Made by a program: the position numbers and the translations under genes. 64,000 nt of DNA, taken from NCBI GenBank assembly GCA_030549495.1, contig JAUIRK010000052.1, positions 310,001 through 374,000 on the forward strand, given 5' to 3'. This DNA is from Nectonema munidae. Its lineage: Eukaryota; Nematomorpha; Nectonematoida; Nectonematidae. The notes beneath the pieces were generated by a model. That model made no database searches and was not told where the DNA came from. It worked only from the letters and a program-made list of their open reading frames with translations. Of this stretch, positions 27,501 through 33,703 are shown piece after piece. Position 1 is the first letter of the stretch. Each line of letters opens with the position of its first letter.

Positions 27501-30500
27501 TATAGTGTGTAATTTTGCTATTCATTCTATGATGATCCCTTCTTGGTTGCTCTTTTTTCAAAAGAAATTTATTTTCTTCAATGTTTGTTTGAAATAACTT
27601 TTTTTAAGGAATTTTGAACTGATTTTTTCTTCTTTCAAAGCATTCTGATTAAAGAATCTTCTTGGTGATCTGAGACCAAGCCATGTCAAACATGCGGCCC
27701 AGAAATCCAGGTTGACTGATTTTGACTTATCATTTCTTATAAAAGTTCGAATTGCACAGAAATTTCAGCCAGACACAGCAAAGATTGTGAATAACAAGAG
27801 GTGTCAAGCCTCGGGACAAGAACATGAAAAGTATTTGAATAATTAATAATAAATGTTTATTTTGAACTATTGTAATTTATGTGCATTTCATTTGTAGTTC
27901 ATTCAAATAATACATGTGGGCCATGTATGTTGCCTTATAAACTTTTTTTATACGGCAAAATAAGGAACAGATTTATATCCTTGCTAATTTTTTAATTAAA
28001 TTATTTTGTTTAACTATATACATGACTTTGTACTTGCATTTTTGAATATAACCAAACCATTACATGTTTCTAAGTTAAAAGTAAAATATTCTGCAATAAT
28101 TTTTATTGAACAACTTTAAATATATTTGTAGGAGTGCGGCCCTCATGAGAACACAAACTCACTCCTTTGGCCCTCATGGGACTCCGAGTTTGACATGCCT
28201 GTCTTAGACTTTTTTTTATCAGTATCGTGTATTTTATTATCAGGTCTGAATATCTGTCAACGAATCGCAGTTCAAAGGTTTTGATGATTCATTGTTCAAT
28301 TACAAAAAGTTGTCCACCTTCTTCATCTAAAAGATTCTCTCTTTCATGCAAAAGGAAAAAGATGGACAAATTCAATTCAATTCAAATAAAAAAATATCTT
28401 GATAGTGACTAAATGTTAACATATTAGCATCTGTGCCATTTTTGATAACTCTGACCTATTGTAAATTTTCAGATTTCCTAGATGATAAGCTATTGATTTA
28501 AAGATTTTTCATTTGTAAAAGAGGAACTAATCTTCATAAAAATTTTTTAATCCGTTTTACAAATATTTCATACTCAAGATGATTGTAGAAAGTATTATAA
28601 GCCAAAATATACAAAAAAAGTTTATTTTTACTATATAATTAATATACAACCATTTTTTGATATTTTTTACAGAACTGATTCAGAACTAAATCAATTGCAT
28701 GGTCGATTTGGTATAAAAACATATTTTATTTGAAAGAGGTATTTTATTTTTTTGAAAATAGTATTTAGAAGTAAACCGCAAATCTGATTGAAGCTTTCAG
28801 CTATTTTAAAACCATAAATGACAAACCTGATTCCAAAAATGAAACCACCTTCTTCAATTTCCAAAAAAAAAGATATTTTATTTAAATTTAAAAAATTTTT
28901 TTCAAAAAATTAGAGTAAAATCAAACATTGGATTACATTTTAAAAAATTTAAAACCCTTAAAAAAAAAACTATTAAAAAAAAAAAAATAGAAGGGTTGTT
29001 GGATAAAAAAACATATATTAAAAAAATAAAAAAAAAGGAAAAAAAAAAAGATGATCAATTTAGTATAACACCTATATTTTATGTTAAATTTGAAGGAATA
29101 TTTTTGGAGATAATTTTTAGAAGTAAACCACAAATTTAATTAACACTTATAGGTATGTTCACATCCTAAATGTAAAAAACGAGTCCAGAAATGAAACCAG
29201 CATGGCCCATTTAGTATAAAACATATATTTTATGTAAAATTTGAAGGAATGTTTTTGGAGACAATTTTTAGAACTAAACCGCAAATTTGATCTACACTTA
29301 TAGGTATTTTCAAACTCTAAATGTAAAAAATGAGTCCAGAAATGAAACCAGCATAGCTCATTTAGTATAACATATATATTTTATGTAAAATTTGAAGGAA
29401 TATTTTATTAGATATATTTCTGACCAATCAAAATTTTGATGAACATTTTATAAAAAGTAGTGATGTTTATTGAAAAAATTAAATATATAAAGTGTTACGC
29501 TTGAAATAATAAATTTTCAAGGTAGTATATAATATCATAGGACCTTAAGTTATAAGATTAAATACCGATAATGTCAAAATTTTGCTGGAAAATTTTAATT
29601 TTTGATTGACAGTTTTTGACATGAATGGGTCATTCAACTACCATGAAAATAGTATCAAAAGATGCAGCAAGCGATTTTACGAAGTCACGAAATTTGAAGG
29701 GATATGATTCAGCCAATTTTGTACAATTAATTTTTTTGTGAGGGGGGGGGGGGGGCGTAAAACAATACCCCCCCCCCCCCCCCCCCCAGCACTAATAGGG
29801 TAAAGACAATGGTAAAAATAGTGCATTTGAATAAATGTGCTATACAAAAGTAAAATGAAGCTTTTCAGCATCCAAAAGATGTGAAAGCTATACGCGAAAT
29901 GAGGGTCTCGCTAATCTTCTAGTTATTTATACAAACTAATTAAACTAGGAAGCTAACTGACTGACCTTACAAATTAAATAACTAAAAAAGTACTTTTCCA
30001 CTAATTTAACAAAACATACTGACTTACTCGTTTGAAGTAATTATTTAGAGAAAGTAATTGTTTGTTTGTGAAAATTGCAGACGACCATTGCTAGTACAAT
30101 GTAACAAATTTGCTATTTTTCCTTTCACTCACATTTTGTTCCATTTTTTCTGCATATTATTGAAATCCAGGCTTATATTTAACAACACAACTCAATTAAA
30201 AGTAATATGATCATAAATATAATCAAAGTATTAGCAAATATCAAATATATAGAAAAACTTTTACCTTGCTTTCTGCAAACTGAAAGACATCATATTCCAC
30301 TTTCCTGGCATATTGAAGAATGCTCTGCAATTTAAATTCAAGAGGCTTGGAATCCTGCTTAATTTCAGGGGTCTTCATTATTTCCATTCTAAAAAGTAAT
30401 ACAAATAAGGATATGAAATATGATTGGATGAAAGAAATTGGTTATGATTAAAAACAACACCTAAATAATAAGCGAACCAAAACAACTATGCTTCAGCATA

Positions 30501-33500
30501 TTAAATATCTCTTGATGAGAAAAGACCATTCGAGAATTGCTAATAAGTCAGTCACATTTTAGAGCATGGTGGATTTAAGCACAAATTGACTTAGTGGAGT
30601 AAAAGAAGGAAAAGAATAGAAAGAAGGCAAAATCAAGTGAACAATGATGATCACTTGGAAAATTTTCATCAATTTTATTTGAAATGTTTGAAAAAAAATT
30701 GAAAATATATCGAAAAAAACTTGTTCGATAAACGTTTATTTATTCCCTTCTTTTGAAAAGAAAAAAAGATTAAAAAAAAACTAGATTCCGATTCTACTAA
30801 AAATGGATGATTCCTAAACAGAAATCTAAATTAACAAAATAGTTAAAGTGATTACTTTATCCAAAAATACAAGTTTGGGTTATCTACAAAAACGAAGGGA
30901 ATTAAATATATTAGAAAGCGATATTATAGCTAGTCAAGAAGATCATTAAATTGATCCAGGATGTGGTGGATCTCGGTAATTTTTAATCCCGAAGAGGACA
31001 AAATTTCTTAAAAACAAGAAAAATAAGAATTACAGCTTTTTAAGAAATAAACAGCGCACATCATTTGAAATTTCGCTATGCCACTGCTTAATGATAGAAG
31101 GCGGTTGTAACCAAGATGTTGAAACCTCGAATGAAGATGAAGTCGATAAACTACTAGAGCCGCAGGTGTTAGTGTTACTATTTGAGTACTGAGAGGAATA
31201 TTGCTGGGCTTGTTGCTGTTGTTGAAAATTGCGTCCATTAGATGCCATTCTCTTAAGCAGTATTGGGGAGATGTGAATGATATAAACAAAGAAAAAGCAT
31301 TTAATACTTGGGGAGTTTGTTGAGGTAATTGACTATAGGGCGGAGGTAGAACATTGGATCGTAGACCAGGAGGAGCAATAGAGCCATTTGATGACGTATT
31401 GCCCATAGCTAGTTCATAAGATCGCTTTTCAGTAGACATGAGTGAGGGTTGTGCGTAAATGCTCGAATGAAAGGGTGTTCCAGGCAAACAAACTTTAACA
31501 TTCAGTCTGTTAGGGATGGAAGCCTGGTTGGGCAAGCGTTGCGAATTTGAATAAGGCAGAGACGTCGCAGAAGCTCGTATGGAGGTGGAATAATTGACGA
31601 ACTTACTATTGTTCCTTATTTGTTGTTGATGGTGATGTTGTTGCATATAATCTGGCATTGAATTGGAGAACGGAGAAGATATCATCGAGGGCGTATTCGG
31701 ACTGTTGTGATTATTGGTCGCTTGGGTATCAGAAGAAGAATATGTAAACTTATTGTATTGTTGGTGATGATTTACAGCCTGGTTCATAGGAAGAGATGAA
31801 GCAGCTACTCCGCGTCTCATGTTAGGATTGTTGAGAACGATATTACTTTGATTGGGTGAATCAGGGTGAAGTTGCGTAGCTGATTTTGATTGTTGAAGAG
31901 AGGGAAGAATAAATGGAGCACAAATCTCACATTCGTGCCTCTTGCACTCTTGCCAATGTTTAATGATTCTTCGAGAAGTTGTGCAGTGATTATAAGAACA
32001 ATTTATCTTTTCCGTGCATGCACCCAAATGCGTGAGGACATTGCACATCGTTTCACAATGGGGAAGATTACAAGTTTGATCAGGTGGAGCTCCTGTTTTG
32101 GCAGCAGCAGTTTTCTTTTTAATACATGAGTGGGCATGCAAGAGAAGTACAAGTTGTTGTCGAAACATTTTTAACTTTGACTGGTGAGGTGTGAGAGGCG
32201 TATTAGTGATGGATTGATTCACTGAAGTTGGCGAAAACGATGAAGCCAGGTTTGACTAAAAAAATGAAGCAATAAAAATAGGAAAATAAATTTTAAATTG
32301 AGAAATACCTGAGGTCTAGATGTCATCAAATGAGAAGATGATAAACGAGACTGGGGATTTGGAAGATGAGATGTCATTTGCTGCATTTTTTCTGAATTAT
32401 TCATTGCTGAGTAGTTAGAATCCGTAAGTGATGAAGAATAAGTTAATGAAGTTGGTGCCGATACCATTGATGAAGAATACATTAAGGGAGAAACAGATGA
32501 TGATATAGTATTTGACTTTAATCGATGTGAATGTAAATCATTATTTGAATAATTTACTGAATAATTCGTGACTAGTTGATTAGAAGTATTAACAGTAGAC
32601 GTATGAAAGTGTTTTGGTAAAGAGGATGTACATTTTGGAGGACCAATCAAACTGTTAAGGTGGGGAGTTGGACAATCATATGTAGATATACTTGGAACAG
32701 GAAAAGACTGTTGATTTTGTTGATAAGAATATTGGGAGTTTTGAGGTGAAAAAGAAGAAACTGAATTTAGTATATATTGTTGTTGTTGTTGAGATAAATT
32801 AGAAGAATATTGTACTCTTGAAGGCATCGTATTTTGAGTTAAGTTTGAAGTAGCAGTTGGAATATTGAGTTGATTAGAAATTAGATTAATTTTCGTACGT
32901 GTTAAGCTAGTTGGCTTACTATAAGGATTAGGTATTTTATGAGGCTCAAGGAAATTAGGATTTGTTTGAGGTGATGAAATAATAGGGGTAGGTGAACGAT
33001 TTAAAAGAGATGCTAATTGAGGATTTTTTTGGGGATCAGAAACAGGAACATTAGATGGTGTTATAACATTATGAATAACGGATGAAACATTAGAGGAAAG
33101 AGATTGAGCAGATAAGCAAGAGACTAAAACAATAATTTATAATTAGAAATAAAAAATTTATTAAATTTAGCAAATAATTACTGCTAGAGGGATGAGAGGA
33201 GAGTGCATTATGGTTAAAAACAGTATTACAAGCACTAACATTATTGATAGAAAGACAAGGCTGTGATAAATTTGGATCATGAGATGTACTATTCATACAA
33301 TTATTTCGAGATATATCTGCAATAGGAGTAACCAATTCATCAGGTAAATCATTTTCAATACGATTGAGAAAATTCCAGTCTTAATATTTTCAAAAATTAT
33401 ACAAAATTTTTTAATAAAAAATTAAATTAAATTTTGAAACCTTATTACCATTATATAACAGTGAAAAAATAATTAGTCAAATATGTATGCTTTTCTATAT

Positions 33501-33703
33501 TTAATTATAGTAAAAAAAATAATTAATTTTAAAATTCAAAATCAATTAGCTTATAAATTAAAAAAAATAAAGCGAAAACATTAGATATATTACAACAAGA
33601 ATAAAAATCTTAACAATAAAAAGATATCTATTTAAAATATAATCTTACCAGAATTATCATTTAATTGAGCTTTATGATTAACGATATCTGAAGAATCTCC
33701 CAT
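113..33703 (-). CDS. nej: CBP/p300 histone acetyltransferase (nejire), N-terminal 1,953 codons; gene continues off the left edge
   Basis: Transcriptional coactivator and lysine acetyltransferase of the nucleus. Coding exons, 5' to 3' on the minus strand: 33703-33649, 33379-33182, 33123-32309, 32255-31308, 31251-31034, 30388-30265, 26552-25944, 24859-24542, 23290-22945, 22700-22443, 21651-21533, 20918-20748, 18955-18798, 16637-16557, 13629-13573, 13518-13441, 11365-11298, 9218-9068, 9011-8865, 4968-4855, 4790-4625, 2462-2238, 547-113. Every intron is GT..AG, all phases are compatible, and the exons sum to 5,859 nt with no stop. Domain order matches the family: DLPDEL N-terminus, TAZ1, KIX, bromodomain, RING/PHD, HAT, ZZ. 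TAZ2 and the NCBD/IBiD region must lie left of the window. Introns range from 53 nt to about 3.9 kb and are full of transposons. The start codon is the first ATG of the first exon and was not confirmed by transcript data. Confidence 0.96.
716..935 (-). mobile_element. RTE-type LINE 3' coding fragment in CBP intron
   Basis: Minus-strand translation gives [20 protein letters not shown], then [20 protein letters not shown] and GRPKLTW, then [17 protein letters not shown] after a frame change. This is the usual tail of RTE-like reverse transcriptases (GHV..R block, GRPK.W, DM...L..D). It is a short, frameshifted, 5'-truncated relic. The remainder of the 548-2237 intron is AT-rich with nothing else recognised. 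Confidence 0.6.
2238..9218 (-). CDS. nej: CBP exons 18-22: HAT (KAT11) catalytic domain
   Basis: Exon 18 (9218-9068) encodes [21 protein letters not shown]. Exon 19 (9011-8865) encodes [19 protein letters not shown] and [12 protein letters not shown]. Exon 20 (4968-4855) has [13 protein letters not shown] and the [14 protein letters not shown] helix. Exon 21 (4790-4625) has [19 protein letters not shown] and [13 protein letters not shown]. Exon 22 (2462-2238) has [10 protein letters not shown] and [15 protein letters not shown]. The Asp of YLDS, the Trp of HIWACPP and the Tyr of QEWYKKM, known from human p300 to contact acetyl-CoA or act in catalysis, are all kept, so the enzyme looks active. 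The exon 18/19 intron is 56 nt. The exon 19/20 intron is 3.9 kb. Confidence 0.97.
2463..4624. other. CBP intron, no recognised feature
   Basis: Intron between the exons ending at 4625 and starting at 2462. I see no exon-like or transposase-like coding on either strand. The open frame at 2690-2947 (+) resembles no family I know. Confidence 0.5.
4969..8864. other. Long CBP intron (3.9 kb)
   Basis: Separates two HAT exons. It contains an end-like sequence, CAGTGGCGTAGGG at 6227, that resembles the start of the hAT MITE at 39439. It also has a nearly perfect 19-bp palindrome AGGTGTGCGCCGCACACCT at 7421-7439, followed by a possible CACACTG end at 7448. These could bound one decayed element of about 1.2 kb, but the flanking 8-mers do not match. 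No coding was recognised. Confidence 0.35.
9256..9812. mobile_element. Non-autonomous hAT element with perfect 8-bp target duplication
   Basis: The ends read CATGGATTGGCAAAC and, on the other strand, CAGGGGTCGGCTAAG. They are flanked by TTCTAAAC at 9248-9255 and again at 9813-9820, a perfect 8-bp duplication as hAT transposases make. The element carries no transposase and is interrupted by a second hAT at 9289-9595. It lies in the CBP intron just upstream (in CBP orientation) of HAT exon 18. Only 29 nt (9219-9247) separate the duplication from the exon. Confidence 0.85.
9289..9595. mobile_element. hAT MITE nested inside the hAT at 9256-9812
   Basis: The terminal inverted repeats are CAGTGCCCGCGCTA on the left and CAGTGCCCGCACTA on the right. 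They are flanked by CGTCAACC (9281-9288) and CGTCGACC (9596-9603), seven of eight matching. The interior has an 11-base G run at 9525-9535 and GGGGGCAAAG-like text, and no coding. It must be younger than the outer element. Confidence 0.85.
10056..10260. repeat. Dispersed AT-rich repeat, copy A
   Basis: Roughly three-quarters identical by eye to 20195-20345. Shared blocks include TTTTACTTTATCCAAA, TTGACATC and AGAAGTAAAAAA, then TAGAATAGC and ATGATATCCG. It is probably part of one transposon family whose end (CAGAGATGTAACGGATATC) is visible near 20120. The open frame at 10060-10281 (-) lies in it and is not a CBP exon. Confidence 0.5.
11298..16637 (-). CDS. nej: CBP exons 14-17: RING/PHD zinc module built from four small exons
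   Basis: Exons of 81, 57, 78 and 68 nt. Exon 14 (16637-16557) gives [14 protein letters not shown] and LGDDPTQPQ. Exon 15 (13629-13573) gives a basic stretch, [14 protein letters not shown], in place of the NKEQFSKRKND segment of vertebrates. Exon 16 (13518-13441) gives [15 protein letters not shown] and WPQ. Exon 17 (11365-11298) gives [10 protein letters not shown] and [10 protein letters not shown]. Split codons AA|A, AT|C, GC|A, GG|A and A|GA all restore family residues. Every expected Cys/His ligand of the PHD half is present. Each exon is too short to stand out as an open reading frame, so this stretch is easily missed by gene callers. Confidence 0.93.
11727..12456 (-). mobile_element. 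5'-truncated RTE-type LINE with 16-bp target duplication
   Basis: GGATTTTGGCAGCAAT stands at 11711-11726 and again at 12457-12472, a 16-bp target-site duplication. Read on the minus strand, the insert ends in a (GAT)n tail at 11727-11752, the microsatellite-like 3' end typical of RTE elements. Coding pieces include [12 protein letters not shown] and [14 protein letters not shown], then [33 protein letters not shown] and [16 protein letters not shown]. Only the last part of the reverse transcriptase remains, with several frame breaks. It lies in the CBP intron between exons 16 and 17. Confidence 0.88.
12660..12770. repeat. Dispersed repeat, copy A (second copy 22822-22915)
   Basis: Shares with 22822-22915 the blocks TCTTGGCTCC / TCTTAGCTCC, GTTATAACGCG / GATTATAAAGCG and TTTGTGGCTTCGACCCCGC / TTCGTGGCTTGGACGCCGC. 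Identity is about two-thirds by eye. The Cys-less, GC-richer core looks like part of a short interspersed element. Family not identified. Confidence 0.4.
14030..14133. mobile_element. TTAA-flanked MITE (piggyBac-like)
   Basis: Left end CTCTTTGAAGACCACGC and right end (opposite strand) CCCTTTGAGAATCAGTGCG, both flanked by TTAA (14026-14029 and 14134-14137). It is 104 bp with no coding. TTAA duplication plus CCCTTTGA-type ends is the piggyBac pattern. It lies in a CBP intron. Confidence 0.6.
14863..14981. mobile_element. TTAA-flanked MITE, family 2, copy A
   Basis: Ends CCGGTTAGCGTCC and (opposite strand) CCCATTAACGACC, flanked by TTAA at 14859-14862 and 14982-14985. The internal GTCTGCTTTTATCAATGC and ATATCGTCTGATT match copy B (21901-22029) in reverse orientation, so the two are members of one family. 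Confidence 0.65.
15320..15760 (+). mobile_element. Decayed CR1/jockey-type LINE reverse transcriptase fragment
   Basis: Plus-strand translation gives [20 protein letters not shown] followed by [11 protein letters not shown], the finger/palm start of a non-LTR reverse transcriptase. Near 15660 it gives [20 protein letters not shown], the C-terminal thumb region of the same protein class. The middle of the RT is missing, so an internal deletion is likely. Family assignment rests on motif resemblance only. Confidence 0.5.
17457..17837. repeat. 200-bp tandem duplication in CBP intron
   Basis: Positions 17461-17620 are identical base for base to 17661-17820 (160 of 160). Similarity then fades over the next dozen bases (AATACCTACTGTAAATT against ACTACATACTGTACATT). 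The period is exactly 200 bp. Such identity in non-coding AT-rich DNA means a recent event, or an assembly duplication. The open frame at 17776-18006 runs through it and is not a gene. Confidence 0.9.
18295..18414 (-). mobile_element. tRNA-derived SINE, family 1, copy A
   Basis: The minus strand carries GGTTGGTTAGATGCTGG (A-box-like, 18386-18403) and GGTTCGATCC (B box, 18355-18364) at tRNA-like spacing, followed by an unrelated body. The same head occurs at 41509 (+) and 59041 (-). It is not a tRNA gene: I see no cloverleaf acceptor stem. Confidence 0.7.
18798..21651 (-). CDS. nej: CBP exons 11-13: bromodomain and start of RING/PHD module
   Basis: Exon 11 (21651-21533) encodes [18 protein letters not shown] and the [14 protein letters not shown] block, the bromodomain Z helix and ZA loop. 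Exon 12 (20918-20748) encodes [19 protein letters not shown] through [19 protein letters not shown], including the acetyl-lysine-binding Asn of the YNRKTS motif. Exon 13 (18955-18798) encodes [20 protein letters not shown] and then [14 protein letters not shown], the first zinc-binding half of the RING/PHD module. All three match human CBP nearly residue by residue. Phases are 2, 0, 0 in and 2 out. The domain reads acetylated histones and positions the HAT. Confidence 0.97.
19290..19400 (+). mobile_element. Possible second tRNA-like SINE family, copy A
   Basis: GGTCTGGATTCGATTCCTG resembles a B-box region. It is followed about 60 bp later by TTCCTATGGATGCGATACCG and an A-rich run. The copy at 44755-44875 has GGTCTCGATTTGATTGCTG and TTCCTTTGGATGCGATATC, then A-rich. 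Shared order and spacing support one family. Confidence 0.45.
20120..20345. repeat. Dispersed AT-rich repeat, copy B, with possible element end
   Basis: Second copy of the repeat at 10056-10260. The upstream part CAGAGATGTAACGGATATC, with further GGATATC/GGATTATCCGC text, may be an inverted-repeat terminus of a hAT-like element. No partner end was found. Confidence 0.45.
21901..22029. mobile_element. TTAA-flanked MITE, family 2, copy B
   Basis: Perfect 10-bp terminal inverted repeats (CCCATTAAGT / ACTTAATGGG) flanked by TTAA at 21897-21900 and 22030-22033. It is 129 bp with no coding. It is the inverted sibling of 14863-14981, sharing AGACGATATCT and AAAAGCAGA blocks, and lies in the CBP intron between the linker and the bromodomain. 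Confidence 0.75.
22443..24859 (-). CDS. nej: CBP exons 8-10: Ser/Gln-rich linker with VIKKE motif
   Basis: Exon 8 (24859-24542, phase 0) is Ser/Pro/Ala-rich with a run of eight glutamines. Exon 9 (23290-22945) starts NHMPPPEY and is Asn/Ser-rich. Exon 10 (22700-22443) starts with the split codon G|TC, giving VIKKEI. This resembles the psi-K-x-E sumoylation repeats of the CRD1 region that precede the bromodomain in p300. It ends T|TG, giving Leu before FTPEELRQ. Function is inferred from position. The sequence is low complexity and the exon 9 donor (ACTG|GTATTT) was chosen because it is the only one keeping the phase and producing the VIKKE motif. Confidence 0.85.
22822..22915. repeat. Dispersed repeat, copy B (first copy 12660-12770)
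   Basis: Lies directly downstream of the exon 9 donor in CBP orientation. A read-through of exon 9 enters it, which is why the open frame there ends in an unrelated [11 protein letters not shown] tail. Confidence 0.4.
23855..23920. repeat. GC-rich interrupted palindrome
   Basis: AGGGCCAG, then ACCCGCAA ten bases later, pair with TTGCGGGT and CTGGCCCT, giving a potential 16-bp stem around a loop of about 22 nt, in otherwise AT-rich intron DNA. It could be a small foldback element. No copies were noticed elsewhere in the window. Confidence 0.45.
24940..25040. mobile_element. Possible pogo/Tigger-like terminal remnant
   Basis: CCCGGAATCACTAATTCGGA, then CTTCGTTAATCCGG and ATTATTCCGG and TTAATCC, resembles the repeated CCGGATTA/TTCGGA words at the ends of pogo-like elements. 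No second terminus or transposase was found. Confidence 0.3.
25201..25320. repeat. Single arm of the foldback family at 50041-50289
   Basis: Matches one arm of the palindromic element: ATTGTAAAAATTGGACACTT, ACTAGTTTCGGAGTATAAAC, GCAAATATATAAAT. It retains the TTGATTTTTGCT segment that is shortened in the left arm of the 50-kb copy. The opposite arm is absent. Confidence 0.75.
25944..31251 (-). CDS. nej: CBP exons 5-7: KIX domain
   Basis: Exon 5 (31251-31034) ends with [18 protein letters not shown], the first KIX helix. Exon 6 (30388-30265) continues with a variable loop and then [20 protein letters not shown], corresponding to the human NLVAYAKKVEGDMYESANS segment. Exon 7 (26552-25944) opens [19 protein letters not shown], the third helix, then becomes Gln/Ser/Pro-rich. 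The split Leu codon CT|A joins exons 5 and 6. In the family, KIX binds CREB and MLL activation domains. KIX therefore spans about residues 727-815. The exon 4/5 intron is only 56 nt, while the exon 6/7 intron is 3.7 kb because a 2.7-kb TTAA-flanked element sits in it. Confidence 0.94.
27677..28201. mobile_element. Non-autonomous hAT nested in the 27053-29800 element
   Basis: Ends CAAGCCATGTCAAAC and (opposite strand) CAGGCATGTCAAACTC, with GCGGCCC / GGGCC text just inside. They are flanked by TCTGAGAC (27669-27676) and TCTTAGAC (28202-28209), seven of eight matching. It is 525 bp with no coding. It inserted after the host element. Confidence 0.8.
28693..29400. repeat. Tandem units of about 150 bp, interrupted
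   Basis: Units start near 28695, 29049, 29199 and 29350 with the consensus ATTTAGTATAA. They share TTTTATGTAAAATTTGAAGG, TTTTTAGAAGTAAACC and GTCCAGAAATGAAACC. The last three are spaced about 150 bp. The first two are separated by an A-rich insertion (28860-29045). This looks like minisatellite growth inside the TTAA element. Confidence 0.75.
31308..32255 (-). CDS. nej: CBP exon 4: TAZ1 zinc domain and following linker
   Basis: This 948-nt phase-0 exon encodes 316 residues (about 357-672). TAZ1 spans about residues 383-471. It has the helix [11 protein letters not shown] followed by the HxxxC-type zinc ligands in [29 protein letters not shown] and HECEIC, matching the human TAZ1 order. TAZ1 binds HIF-1alpha, CITED2, STAT2 and similar activation domains in known family members. 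The insert between the first His and the first Cys ([16 protein letters not shown]) is longer than in human CBP. After TAZ1 the protein is Ser/Gln/His/Asn-rich with no recognisable fold. Acceptor tttttttag at 32256 and donor CAA|GTATTA at 31308. Confidence 0.95.
32309..33703 (-). CDS. nej: CBP exons 1-3: N-terminus with DLPDEL and LXXLL motifs
   Basis: Exon 1 (33703-33649) encodes 18 residues starting MGDSSDIV plus one base. Exon 2 (33379-33182) opens with a block containing DLPDEL at about residues 29-34, which matches the EHDLPDEL block of human p300. Exon 3 (33123-32309) has LASLL at about residues 121-125, in the place of the LSELL nuclear-receptor box of p300. The rest is Ser/Asn/Gln-rich and disordered-looking, as in other CBPs. 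The junction codons (G|AC, A|TC) and the phase-0 end at CAG|GTATTT all agree. I could not find a longer 5' coding exon. The N-terminus is shorter than in vertebrates, which have a basic leader before the same motif. Confidence 0.92.

Larger units (their letters stand above)
27053..29800. mobile_element. 2.7-kb TTAA-flanked element with 16-bp perfect inverted ends (piggyBac-like)
   Basis: The left end CCCTATTAGTGCTGGG (27053-27068) is repeated exactly in inverse at 29785-29800. TTAA precedes the left end (27049-27052) and TAAA follows the right one. G/C homopolymers lie just inside both ends (12 G at 27095, 14 G at 29742, 20 C at 29768). No transposase was recognised. A hAT element sits inside (27677-28201), as do degenerate tandem units (28693-29400). 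The reverse complement of the right end (about 29600-29740) resembles 50710-50880. The element fills most of the intron between KIX exons 6 and 7. Confidence 0.7.

Noticed and set aside
28693-29400. CRISPR-like array
   Set aside because: Units are about 150 bp, degenerate and without spacers, in a eukaryotic intron: a minisatellite.
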